Origin: an uncultured Acetatifactor sp. | GTDB taxonomy: Bacteria; Bacillota; Clostridia; Lachnospirales; Lachnospiraceae | Direction of reading: 5' to 3' | Length of the DNA stretch: 64,000 nucleotides | NCBI GenBank assembly: GCA_910588225.1 | Contig: CAJUQT010000007.1 | Span: 1-64,000, forward strand | Shown here: positions 1-8,062 of the stretch, in pieces | Layout: each line of letters opens with the position of its first letter | Position numbering within the stretch: position 1 is the first letter of the stretch | Made by a program: the position numbers and the translations under genes | Notes under the pieces: generated by a model | What the model saw: the letters and a program-made list of their open reading frames with translations, nothing else | What the model was told of the DNA's origin: nothing | Database searches by the model: none

Positions 1-51
1 AAATAGGTTCTGAAAGCACCATGAAATAAGGGCTGAAGATTCCGAGAAGTT

Positions 52-1623
52 ATGGCTTGGGCAAAGGAGGAAGCCAGGCTTGAAACTTTAAAGTACAAAG
101 AAAAACAAAAAAATAAATCAATTCAGATTACTTTTCATGCTGACCGGCAACTGGATTATGACAAACAGACCTTTTTCCGCGGCGGCTATCTTTTCCTGCA
201 ATCCGTCTATTATCAGATACAAATGAATAAAATCTGCCGAAAACTGAAACAGAAATATAGATTCAGATATGATATTAATGCAATCCTTTCTGACCTGATT
301 TTTACAAGGGTTCTGGAGCCTTGCAGCAAACGCTCCTCCTACAAGGCGGCTTCTGAATTTTTAGAAAAACCTTCCTATGAACTTCATGACGTATACCGTG
401 CATTGGATGTTCTTGGTGCCGAATGCGACCTTATTCAATCAGAAATTTATAAAAACAGTCATTTTCTCGGAGAAAGAAATGATAAGATCCTTTATTATGA
501 CTGTTCGAATTATTATTTTGAAATCGAGCAGGAAGATGGCAGTAAAAAATATGGAAAAAGCAAAGAACACAGGCCGAATCCTATCATTCAAATGGGGCTA
601 TTTATGGACGGAGACGGAATTCCTCTTGCGTTCTCGCTTTTTCCCGGAAATGCGAATGAACAGACATCCCTGAAACCATTAGAAAAGAAAGTCCTTGGAG
701 ATTTCGGATGCCAGAAATTCATTTATTGCAGTGATGCAGGGCTTGGTTCGGAATCGATTCGTGAATACAATCATATGGGAGAACGCGCTTATATTGTAAC
801 CCAGTCCCTTAAAAAGCTGAAAAAGGAAGAAAAAGAGTGGGCATTAAGTCCACAGGGATTTAAAAGGGTATCTGATAACGCTCCTGTTGATATCACAAAG
901 CTGCCGGCGGACGACAAAGGGCTTTATTACAAAGATGAACCTTATACCACAAAAAAGCTGCATCAGCGTTTGATTGTCACCTATTCCCCGAAATATGCCC
1001 TTTATCAAAAATCCATCCGTGACAAACAGGTAGGGCAGGCACAAAAGATGCTGGATTCAGGAAATACCAAAAAGAGCCGAAAAAATCCGAATGATCCGGC
1101 TCGTTTCATTGGGAAAATGGCTGTTACAAAAGAAGGGGAAGCGGCTGATATCCAGCATTATCTGGATGAAGATAAAATTTCTGAGGAAGCACAGTATGAC
1201 GGACTTTACGCAGTATGTACAGATCTATTGGATGATGAGGTCGGTGATATCCTAAAAGTAAGTGAAGGCAGATGGCAGATAGAAGAATGTTTCAGGATCA
1301 TGAAAACGGACTTTTCTGCAAGGCCAGTCTATCTGCAGGATGAAAACCGGATCAAAGCACATTTCCTAATCTGTTTTCTTGCATTAACCATCTATCGTTT
1401 TCTTGAAAAAAAACTGAATTATAAATATACGTGCGAAGAATTATTAGATACGTTAAAAGCAATGAATTTCGCTGAAATACAAGAACAGGGATTTATTCCG
1501 CTATACAAACGAGAGACAATCACAGATGATCTGCATGATGTCTGTGGTTTCCGAACAGATTTTCAATTCATAACCAAAAGTAAAATGAAGACAATTCAGA
1601 AAAAAAGTAAAGGAAAAGAATAA
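52..1623 (+). CDS. IS1634-type (IS4 superfamily) DDE transposase, probably 5'-degraded
   Basis: Transposase of an insertion sequence. The DDE core is visible: D150 in YYDCSNYY, D228 in YCSDAG, and an R407-(3)-E411-(6)-K418 block like the C-terminal YREK signature of IS4-type enzymes. At 523 residues it is somewhat shorter than I recall for IS1634 transposases. Codons just before the ATG read REV in frame, which suits continuing homology, but a TGA lies at 34-36. The sequence before that makes better sense in frame 3 and itself hits TAA at 27-29. So the first part of the gene looks broken by a stop and a shift, although the window edge prevents proof. It lies convergent to the polysaccharide operon and marks its left edge. 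Confidence 0.85.
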   Translation: MAWAKEEARLETLKYKEKQKNKSIQITFHADRQLDYDKQTFFRGGYLFLQSVYYQIQMNKICRKLKQKYRFRYDINAILSDLIFTRVLEPCSKRSSYKAASEFLEKPSYELHDVYRALDVLGAECDLIQSEIYKNSHFLGERNDKILYYDCSNYYFEIEQEDGSKKYGKSKEHRPNPIIQMGLFMDGDGIPLAFSLFPGNANEQTSLKPLEKKVLGDFGCQKFIYCSDAGLGSESIREYNHMGERAYIVTQSLKKLKKEEKEWALSPQGFKRVSDNAPVDITKLPADDKGLYYKDEPYTTKKLHQRLIVTYSPKYALYQKSIRDKQVGQAQKMLDSGNTKKSRKNPNDPARFIGKMAVTKEGEAADIQHYLDEDKISEEAQYDGLYAVCTDLLDDEVGDILKVSEGRWQIEECFRIMKTDFSARPVYLQDENRIKAHFLICFLALTIYRFLEKKLNYKYTCEELLDTLKAMNFAEIQEQGFIPLYKRETITDDLHDVCGFRTDFQFITKSKMKTIQKKSKGKE

Positions 1624-1647
1624 ATTACTATAGTTCGTGACAACGGC

Positions 1648-1694
1648 AAAAATCGTTGCAGCCCAGTAACCATACGGATTACAGCGATTTTTTA
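1648..1694 (+). terminator. Hairpin with T-run after the transposase
   Basis: Arms at 1648-1658 and 1682-1692 pair over 11 bases with one G-U and are followed by T residues. It would end the transposase transcript and probably lies close to the right end of the IS. I could not identify the terminal inverted repeat because the left end is outside the window. The stretch from here to 1825 shows no gene. Confidence 0.5.
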
Positions 1695-1825
1695 TTTTAC
1701 CAACTGTCAAAGACGGGAATATATAAAGTATAACATTATTCATGCATAAAGTATATATAATGTTGACAATCATATTTCTTTAAACTAAAGAGAATTTGCC
1801 ACCAAACTTGACTCATAATATATCT

Positions 1826-1957
1826 CTATCCAACCAGCGTAATCTTCTGCCCCCATTTCTTGTATCTCCGAATGTAAAGTATTCTCCAGACAACTATTAT
1901 TAAAATTGCCCCTCCGGATACTGTCACTCTTATGTTAAAATACTTAGATTCCCCCAT
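1826..1957 (-). CDS. Possible 43-residue membrane miniprotein
   Basis: An ORF of 43 codons begins at an ATG inside the last codons of the KdsC-like gene and overlaps it by 14 bases, so it could be translationally coupled. The peptide has one hydrophobic stretch (about residues 12-24, GGAILIIVVW) followed by a basic segment (RRYKKWGQK), typical of a single-pass protein with a cytoplasmic positive tail. No Shine-Dalgarno sequence is convincing. I do not recognise it. It may be the stub of a larger gene cut when the IS arrived. Confidence 0.3.
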   Translation of the reverse strand: MGESKYFNIRVTVSGGAILIIVVWRILYIRRYKKWGQKITLVG

Positions 1958-2453
1958 ATACTTCGGCTATAACTCTATTCCATTTGTCTGCCTCCCTGAG
2001 CAGATGTTCAATAACATCCCTTACTGCCCCATGTCCGCCTTTCAGCGGACTGATATAATGTGCAATTTCCAGTACTTCCTGACAGCTATCCGCAGGACAG
2101 CCTACAAACCCGACTAATTTCATGGATGACAGATCATTCAAATCATCACCAATATATCCCATTTCTTCTTTTGCAAGATTATTTTTTTTCATAAACTCTT
2201 GTAAAAAAGAAGTTTTATCCTTAATATCCTGATACAGGTAATCCACTTTCATTTCTTCCATTCGTCGCTTTGTGGCCTTGCATTCACGTCCAGTAAGAAT
2301 TATTATTTTAATTCCAGCTTTTTGTGCTGCAAAAAATCCCGCCGCATCTTTTGTACAAAATTTCTTCAGCTCGTTGCCTGTTTCATCATAATAAATTCCG
2401 CTATCCGTCAACGTTCCATCAACATCAATTACCAGATATTTTATTGTTTTCAC
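1944..2453 (-). CDS. KdsC-like HAD phosphatase (3-deoxy-ulosonate 8-phosphate type)
   Basis: HAD-superfamily phosphatase of the KdsC/YrbI group, which removes phosphate from Kdo-8-phosphate or the equivalent nonulosonate. Near the N-terminus DVDGTLTDSG carries the nucleophile and acid/base aspartates. LTGRE is motif II, a KDK segment fits motif III, and YIGDDLNDL is motif IV. I prefer the GTG at 2453 (169 residues): it places DxD at residue 10 as in the family and has GGAGGA upstream. A GTG at 2486 adds eleven residues without a ribosome site. The gene follows the aldolase and kdsB-like genes in the same operon, so it probably acts on the product of that aldolase. In a Gram-positive the product need not be Kdo itself. 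Confidence 0.82.
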   Translation of the reverse strand: MKTIKYLVIDVDGTLTDSGIYYDETGNELKKFCTKDAAGFFAAQKAGIKIIILTGRECKATKRRMEEMKVDYLYQDIKDKTSFLQEFMKKNNLAKEEMGYIGDDLNDLSSMKLVGFVGCPADSCQEVLEIAHYISPLKGGHGAVRDVIEHLLREADKWNRVIAEVYGGI

Positions 2454-2504
2454 CTCGTCTCTGCTTCCTCCAAATACTATTTTCACATTGATATTAATAC
2501 TCTT

Positions 2505-4067
2505 CTATTCCATGTCATAAGCAGAAGGAGTCAGAAATTCAATCCCAATATCCATACGATGAATTGCTTCCGCCACTGCCATATTAAATTTATTTCCATG
2601 CTTTGTATAATTGCGGATATTACTGTTATAATAATTTTTTCCACTCATTGTATAACCGTCTGCACCAGCAACCATTACACCTTTTACCTGAATTTGTTTT
2701 AATAATTTTAACAGCATAATCAGACTGTTACATCCCTGTTCAAAGGCTCCAGCAAGACTATTATAGTCAATCCGATAGTCTGCTAATTCCTCTTTCAAAT
2801 TAGAAGTCACAATCGTTCTGCACTGGATATTCTCCAGCTTATTGTATCGTCTCCTGTTACTGAAAAATGCATAATCAACAGAATATTCTTCTGGTATAAA
2901 ATTTACTGATATTACAATCGGGTTCTTTTTTCCTATATAGCCTTTTATTTTGTCCGAATAGTTTACAATAGAAGAACCTGGTGCAATGATCAGGATATCT
3001 CTATTTTGAAGTATTTTTTCCAGTTTCTCTCTGTCAGAATAATCCTGAATTCTGTTGTTTTTATATTCCTCATACAGCATATCTGCATAACTTTTATCAA
3101 ATACCGCTGCCCTATCCCGCTCAAATCTGGCTAAGATATGATTAATATCTCTGTTCGTCAAATCTCCTTTTTCCAGATAATATTCCGCATAATTTCTATG
3201 TAGATTAAATCTTGCAGATAGAAAATATGCCGGTGTATATCCCCATTCTGCCTCGCCCTTCAACGGTGCTATGTAGTCCTGTATCCCGTCCATCAAATAA
3301 TCTATATCATAGGACTTGTCCATATAATCATTCAGATAATCTGCTATCAATTCTATGGGAAGATTGCCAGGTATTCTTCCCATCCCCATCAGACTGGCAT
3401 CTACCGAGACAGGGCGTCCAAGATGACGGTCAATAAAATTTTGAGCCAGACAACAACTCAGAGACATATTTTCATGCAGATGCAACGCCAGTCGGATATC
3501 TTTCTCCAGATTATTATCCGCAAGACTGACAATTCTGTCTAAGTCCCGGCGTTTCATGCTGCCAAAAGTATCAACAATAGAAAACTGGCAGGGATGAATT
3601 TCATTCACCTGCTTTAATATCCAAAGAATTTTTTCATCAGAATACCCCATGATATTAATTGGATTAATACTCAGCTTATATCCCTTTTCCATTACCTGCC
3701 TTGCAAAGGCCATACTTTCTTCTATATCATATTCATGCGCGGTAATTCGAATCAATTCTATTCCGCTTCCGCTGTATGGAGTCAGTTTTTCTACGGAAAA
3801 ATTACTATTCATTGCCATTGCGGAGAACATAGTCTGACCGCAATCCTTTGGAAGAAGCCTGTTTAATTGATCAATTGTATTACATACAGTAATGTCCGGA
3901 TCATATCCTTCTACATTCCGCAGAAATCCCACTTCAATTATATCTATGTGCGCTTTCACAAGCGCTCTTATGATCTCTCTGGCACACTGAAACCCCCATT
4001 TCCAATTATTAACATAGCCCCCATCTCTTAAAGTACAATCCAAAAGCTTCAAATCATAACTGGCCAT
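2505..4067 (-). CDS. HMGL/DRE-TIM aldolase with C-terminal extra domain
   Basis: Two-part protein of 520 residues. Residues 1 to about 300 are a DRE-TIM metallolyase barrel like 4-hydroxy-2-oxovalerate aldolase: LLDCTLRDGGY near residue 8 supplies the catalytic Arg-Asp and metal Asp, and ALHLHEN near residue 195 supplies the metal histidines. From about residue 355, ILIIAPGSSI opens a Rossmann-like domain resembling the DUF115/MptE-like group. Family enzymes join pyruvate to an aldehyde, giving a 4-hydroxy-2-oxo acid, which is the core chemistry of a 3-deoxy-2-ulosonic acid. It sits between kdsB- and kdsC-like genes, overlapping kdsB by 14 bases, and no kdsA is visible. I infer that it makes the ulosonic acid; the actual aldehyde is unknown. 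Confidence 0.78.
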   Translation of the reverse strand: MASYDLKLLDCTLRDGGYVNNWKWGFQCAREIIRALVKAHIDIIEVGFLRNVEGYDPDITVCNTIDQLNRLLPKDCGQTMFSAMAMNSNFSVEKLTPYSGSGIELIRITAHEYDIEESMAFARQVMEKGYKLSINPINIMGYSDEKILWILKQVNEIHPCQFSIVDTFGSMKRRDLDRIVSLADNNLEKDIRLALHLHENMSLSCCLAQNFIDRHLGRPVSVDASLMGMGRIPGNLPIELIADYLNDYMDKSYDIDYLMDGIQDYIAPLKGEAEWGYTPAYFLSARFNLHRNYAEYYLEKGDLTNRDINHILARFERDRAAVFDKSYADMLYEEYKNNRIQDYSDREKLEKILQNRDILIIAPGSSIVNYSDKIKGYIGKKNPIVISVNFIPEEYSVDYAFFSNRRRYNKLENIQCRTIVTSNLKEELADYRIDYNSLAGAFEQGCNSLIMLLKLLKQIQVKGVMVAGADGYTMSGKNYYNSNIRNYTKHGNKFNMAVAEAIHRMDIGIEFLTPSAYDME

Positions 4068-4797
4068 CTTTTTTCTCCTTCATCATACAGATGATCATGT
4101 CTAAATCTTTTTCTGTATCTACCGAAAGACTATGACAATCTGAAACCTTAATCAGTTTTAGCTCTTTGCCATAATCAAGGAAACGCAATGTATCAATTCC
4201 TTCAATTTGTTCAAAGCGTCCGGGCTGAGAATACTTATAAAAATCCAGCATTTTTTTGTTATAGCCTATAATGCCTACATGCTTATAATATTTAAAATTT
4301 ATCGCTTTAAATGGATATGGAATGGGCATCCGTGACATGTATAAAGCGTCTCCCTTTTCATCAAATACTACCTTTATGTTGGATGCATCCATAACCTGTG
4401 CCGGATCTGACATTTCCGTAATGATATTCGTACCAAATTCACAATCCTGCGGGATCTCCTGTGGTATCGCTGCGGCTATGGCTGTTGTATTGATTAATGG
4501 CTCATCTCCGTTAAGCTGAAGATAAAAATCCGCCTTGATTTTTTCCGATACTTCCTGCAGACGGTGTGCCGCTGTCCTATGACTGCTCATCGTCATAATT
4601 ACTGGAATATCATTCTCCTGGCATACCTTTCGAATCTGCTCATCGTCTGTCGCTACATAAACCTCATCCAGTTTTTTCACTGCACAAACTCTTTGAAATA
4701 CCCACCAGACCATCGGATGGCCTAAAATATCCTTCAATGGTTTCCCTGGAAGTCTGGTTGAATTATAACGGGCTGGGATTACACCTATGGCCTTCAT
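4054..4797 (-). CDS. kdsB: CMP-Kdo synthetase-like cytidylyltransferase
   Basis: Cytidylyltransferase of the KdsB family, 247 residues (normal length), which couples CTP to a 3-deoxy-ulosonic acid to give the CMP-sugar donor. The N-terminal nucleotide loop is PARYNSTRLPGKPL. LQLNGDEPLI corresponds to the family's QGDEP block, and HVGIIGYNKKMLDFY matches the sugar-binding region. The start has GAAAGGGA upstream and overlaps the stop of a 27-codon ORF. Together with the aldolase and phosphatase this forms a complete condensation-dephosphorylation-activation set. Finding it in a Gram-positive polysaccharide locus points to Kdo or a Kdo-like sugar in the surface glycan. Confidence 0.88.
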   Translation of the reverse strand: MKAIGVIPARYNSTRLPGKPLKDILGHPMVWWVFQRVCAVKKLDEVYVATDDEQIRKVCQENDIPVIMTMSSHRTAAHRLQEVSEKIKADFYLQLNGDEPLINTTAIAAAIPQEIPQDCEFGTNIITEMSDPAQVMDASNIKVVFDEKGDALYMSRMPIPYPFKAINFKYYKHVGIIGYNKKMLDFYKYSQPGRFEQIEGIDTLRFLDYGKELKLIKVSDCHSLSVDTEKDLDMIICMMKEKKDGQL

Positions 4798-4877
4798 GCA
4801 CTTATTTCCCTTTCATATATTTTTACTAAACTTGCAATGGCAAATTCTCTATTACATAACAAATCATCCATCGTCAT
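4794..4877 (-). CDS. Possible 27-codon coupled ORF before kdsB
   Basis: The ATG lies one base after the stop of the 550-residue protein gene, and the TGA overlaps the kdsB start (ATGA). Such tight packing on both sides is typical of translated operon genes. The peptide (MTMDDLLCNREFAIA...) matches nothing I know. It may be a remnant or a coupling cistron. Confidence 0.3.
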   Translation of the reverse strand: MTMDDLLCNREFAIASLVKIYEREISA

Positions 4878-4878
4878 T

Positions 4879-6531
4879 TCATTCCGCAAGTCTTCTCATA
4901 TTCTCAATGAATTTTTTTATACTCTTTTTTGAAACAAGATCAGTATTTAAATGTTCGTATAAACGATTTTCATCTAATAGTTCAATGTGCTCTCTTATAT
5001 ATTTTTTATACCACTTTTTGCTGGGCTTATGATAATATTCTAAAATGCGAATAATAATTTCATCCGAATCTGACAGATATTTATAACCACTATCGCAGAT
5101 AACATTATTTAGACATTCCTGTGCAAACTTATCATCTAATCCATAAATTGAGTCCATAAATTCAAATTGAAATACCATAAAATCACGCAGCCATATAATA
5201 ACTTTCTTTTGCGCATTTTCTTCCTTTCTCTCTACTCTGATCCATTCATTATTAAAATGAGTCAAAGAAAAATTGTGTGCGATTTCGCATACGGGACACG
5301 GATATTTTGTTAAAATATCCGTGTTCCCACGAAAATAGAATTTTCGTGGGAACACGGGGTGCTGTCTTGATTTTTTTGCTCTTAAAACAACATACTCATA
5401 ATTCCCTATCAAATTGAAAAATTCCGATATATCTCTGTTTATTTCAAACAAAATTCGACAAAATTTGCTCTGCAAATAGTTGTCAGCAATATGCATAATT
5501 ACATCGTATTGATAATTGGGAATCTGCACTGCATATCTTTCCCGAAATGCTTTTTTTATTCTCATCACCATCTTTGATTGTGTCGTATAATTTTTTGCAT
5601 TTATCCCTATTTGAGGATTATCAATATGTAATTTAAATATTCTTATTGGCCATTCATTACATTCCTCAGACATACAGCTTTGAATCTGTGAGAGCTTAAG
5701 TTCCATCCCGTCATTATCCAGAATATCAGTATGATAAATTCCCTTAAAAATGTGTTGAAAATCTCCCTTTTCCAGGATATAGTCATTTACCTCATAAACG
5801 CGAATTTGTTCCGGCAAATATACTTTTAATTCATTAATAATTTCTTCCGAAAATTGCACTGCCGGAGGCCAGATTACTCCCAAAAAATCATAGTTAACAG
5901 ATTCTAATATTTCATCACACTTATTCTTAATTAATCTGCATTCCTCTGCAGTAAATCTGTTTTTCCAGAAGAAATCATAGTCAAAAATTCTATTTCTTAC
6001 TATATTCAATACTTTTCCGTTAACAAATTCTTGCTTATGATACAGTGCCAATGTCAATCGATGTGAACCATCTCTGATATCCAAATCTTTTGATAATTCA
6101 ATCCGACTGTTTTCCTGATATCCATTCTTTTCATAAGATAATATTAATTCCTTATACCTGTCACTCCAATCAAAACCGGAAGGTGCCTGCATTCTCTGAT
6201 ACATCTCAAAACCCGTATCATTTTTACCATAAAGCGCCTCTACAGCAAGCATTCGCACCGCCGCATCCATATGTTTGTAATTGGAATAATCTCCGCCATA
6301 ATATTGTGCCAGGAATATATCATTTACCGAGTACTCTTTTTCTGCCAACACTTTGACTAATTTCCCATTATCCATAACACCGTGATATTTTGCCTTAAAG
6401 TTATAGATACTTTCCCCATGTATCATCTTATAGCGTGTATATCGTTTGGATATGGAATTATGAAAAATGCCAGAGTCAATTACTTTTATGGACCGTTTTA
6501 TAATCTTCTTTACTTTTCGCTTTATTCCCAT
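4879..6531 (-). CDS. Unknown polysaccharide-locus protein with a DGSHRL motif
   Basis: 550 residues from the ATG at 6531, which has AAGGAG nine bases upstream; a TTG one codon earlier is less likely. There is no signal peptide. The basic N-terminus (KRKVKKIIKR) could touch the membrane. Around residue 153 DIRDGSHRLTLAL resembles the ParB/sulfiredoxin-fold signature DGxHRL, also seen in surface-glycan proteins. The C-terminal half contains HIADNYLQSKFC and, later, YVVLRAKKS and FRGNTDILT, which faintly recall nucleotidyltransferase or fukutin-like proteins, plus a CPVC pair. I cannot name the family. Its place between flippase and kdsB suggests a role in building or decorating the glycan, perhaps transferring the CMP-activated sugar. 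Confidence 0.75.
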   Translation of the reverse strand: MGIKRKVKKIIKRSIKVIDSGIFHNSISKRYTRYKMIHGESIYNFKAKYHGVMDNGKLVKVLAEKEYSVNDIFLAQYYGGDYSNYKHMDAAVRMLAVEALYGKNDTGFEMYQRMQAPSGFDWSDRYKELILSYEKNGYQENSRIELSKDLDIRDGSHRLTLALYHKQEFVNGKVLNIVRNRIFDYDFFWKNRFTAEECRLIKNKCDEILESVNYDFLGVIWPPAVQFSEEIINELKVYLPEQIRVYEVNDYILEKGDFQHIFKGIYHTDILDNDGMELKLSQIQSCMSEECNEWPIRIFKLHIDNPQIGINAKNYTTQSKMVMRIKKAFRERYAVQIPNYQYDVIMHIADNYLQSKFCRILFEINRDISEFFNLIGNYEYVVLRAKKSRQHPVFPRKFYFRGNTDILTKYPCPVCEIAHNFSLTHFNNEWIRVERKEENAQKKVIIWLRDFMVFQFEFMDSIYGLDDKFAQECLNNVICDSGYKYLSDSDEIIIRILEYYHKPSKKWYKKYIREHIELLDENRLYEHLNTDLVSKKSIKKFIENMRRLAE

Positions 6532-6564
6532 CAATAAACTCCTTCACAGTACTTTCTGATAACT

Positions 6565-8040
6565 TTATTTTTCTTTAACAACTTTCCACATCTGTCTGAT
6601 TACTCCGAAAACTTCTTTTCGCTTTAACATGGTTACCATTACTACTATAATTACAATTCCCCACCTAACTGTTGTTTGCTCATATAACAACATCGTGAAA
6701 AACATAAATATAATGCTACACACTACCAAAAAAATAATCTTCCCAAGATCAAATGCTTTGTTATTTCCATTCTGTCGTATCAGAATAACTGCAACCATGC
6801 CATGGAATACCATATTTATTAGATAACATATAAGTGTCGTATAGCCTGCTGCCAAATATCCGAAACGTGGAATTGCCACGGCATTCAATATAATATTTAT
6901 AATTGCTGATAAGACAGAGGATACAGCAATCCATTTGTTTTTCTCATAAAAAAATTCGATATTTATAAATATCTGAGTAAGCCACATTACCAAAATCCCA
7001 ATGGTTACCGTTGGCACTACGTAAATCGCAGCATAATATTCTTTGGCGGCAAATATTTTCATTGCTTCAGGCGCAACAAATATCAAAAGGAAATGAACCG
7101 CCGCCACTATCACCATAATCAGGTTGACAACATTCGCAACCTTTCTGTTTTCCCCTTTTTTCATTTCCTGAAATTGCCAGGGAATCAATGTACTGTTAAC
7201 AGCACCGTTAATGACAGAAACCATCATAGCCAAAGAGTAGGCCACACTATATATTCCTGCTGCTGATGCAGAATCTAATCTTTCAATCATAAATCTGTCT
7301 GCCTGATTTAACACTGTCTGGGAAAGATAGTACGGTATCAGAGGAATATTGAAGGACAATGCAAATTTCCAGTACTCTTTTACATATATTGCTCTTCCAT
7401 TGACAAACATCATATACCATGCAATTATTCCGGTTATTACAATAGGCAATACATAACCTATCATGGCTCCCAATGCTTTATCCAAGCCAGTTGCTTTAAA
7501 TAACAAAATAAATACAATTTTTAAAATTGGTGTGGCAAATGCCGTAAACAAAGTACATATGACAATAAGGCGATATTTGAATTCATACCTATTTTCGACA
7601 AACCATAAATTCATTGCTCCGTTACAGAAAACCCAGGCAAACATAAGTGTAATTACAAAAAAGCTTTGATGAAGAATAAATGTAATTTGTTTTTGATATA
7701 AAAGGAAAATCACATACAAAAGCATGGTAATTGTAAACATCAGTCCTGCCATAGAAGATGTATATCTGCTTTTTTCTTCATTATATCTCTTCATTCCTAC
7801 AAAGTAACCATTTCCATACAGAGTTAATGTACCTAATACAATAAGAATGTTGCTATATGAAATAAATACACTATAGGTGCCATATTCATCCGTGGTAAGC
7901 ATTCTTGTTATAATAGGTATTGTAAGCATTGAAACAGCTTTCTGCGCAATGTTGCAAAACAAAAACCAGAAAGATGCTTTTGCTGTAACTGGAAGATTTT
8001 TATATCTTTGTATGAATTGTTTCCAAGCAACATTTACCAA
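6565..8040 (-). CDS. Wzx-type polysaccharide flippase
   Basis: Oligosaccharide flippase of the MOP exporter superfamily (RfbX/Wzx): 491 residues with about twelve to fourteen hydrophobic helices along its whole length. The N-terminal SFWFLFCNIAQKAVSMLTIP followed by ITRMLTTDEYG is the hallmark of this group. It moves the undecaprenyl-linked repeat unit across the membrane before polymerisation. The start is a TTG with GGGAG upstream. It belongs to the AT-rich part of the locus and works with the polymerase at 13.7 kb and the sugar transferase at 15.9 kb. Confidence 0.93.
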   Translation of the reverse strand: MVNVAWKQFIQRYKNLPVTAKASFWFLFCNIAQKAVSMLTIPIITRMLTTDEYGTYSVFISYSNILIVLGTLTLYGNGYFVGMKRYNEEKSRYTSSMAGLMFTITMLLYVIFLLYQKQITFILHQSFFVITLMFAWVFCNGAMNLWFVENRYEFKYRLIVICTLFTAFATPILKIVFILLFKATGLDKALGAMIGYVLPIVITGIIAWYMMFVNGRAIYVKEYWKFALSFNIPLIPYYLSQTVLNQADRFMIERLDSASAAGIYSVAYSLAMMVSVINGAVNSTLIPWQFQEMKKGENRKVANVVNLIMVIVAAVHFLLIFVAPEAMKIFAAKEYYAAIYVVPTVTIGILVMWLTQIFINIEFFYEKNKWIAVSSVLSAIINIILNAVAIPRFGYLAAGYTTLICYLINMVFHGMVAVILIRQNGNNKAFDLGKIIFLVVCSIIFMFFTMLLYEQTTVRWGIVIIVVMVTMLKRKEVFGVIRQMWKVVKEK

Positions 8041-8062
8041 TTTTTAAACTCTCCCACTTCAT

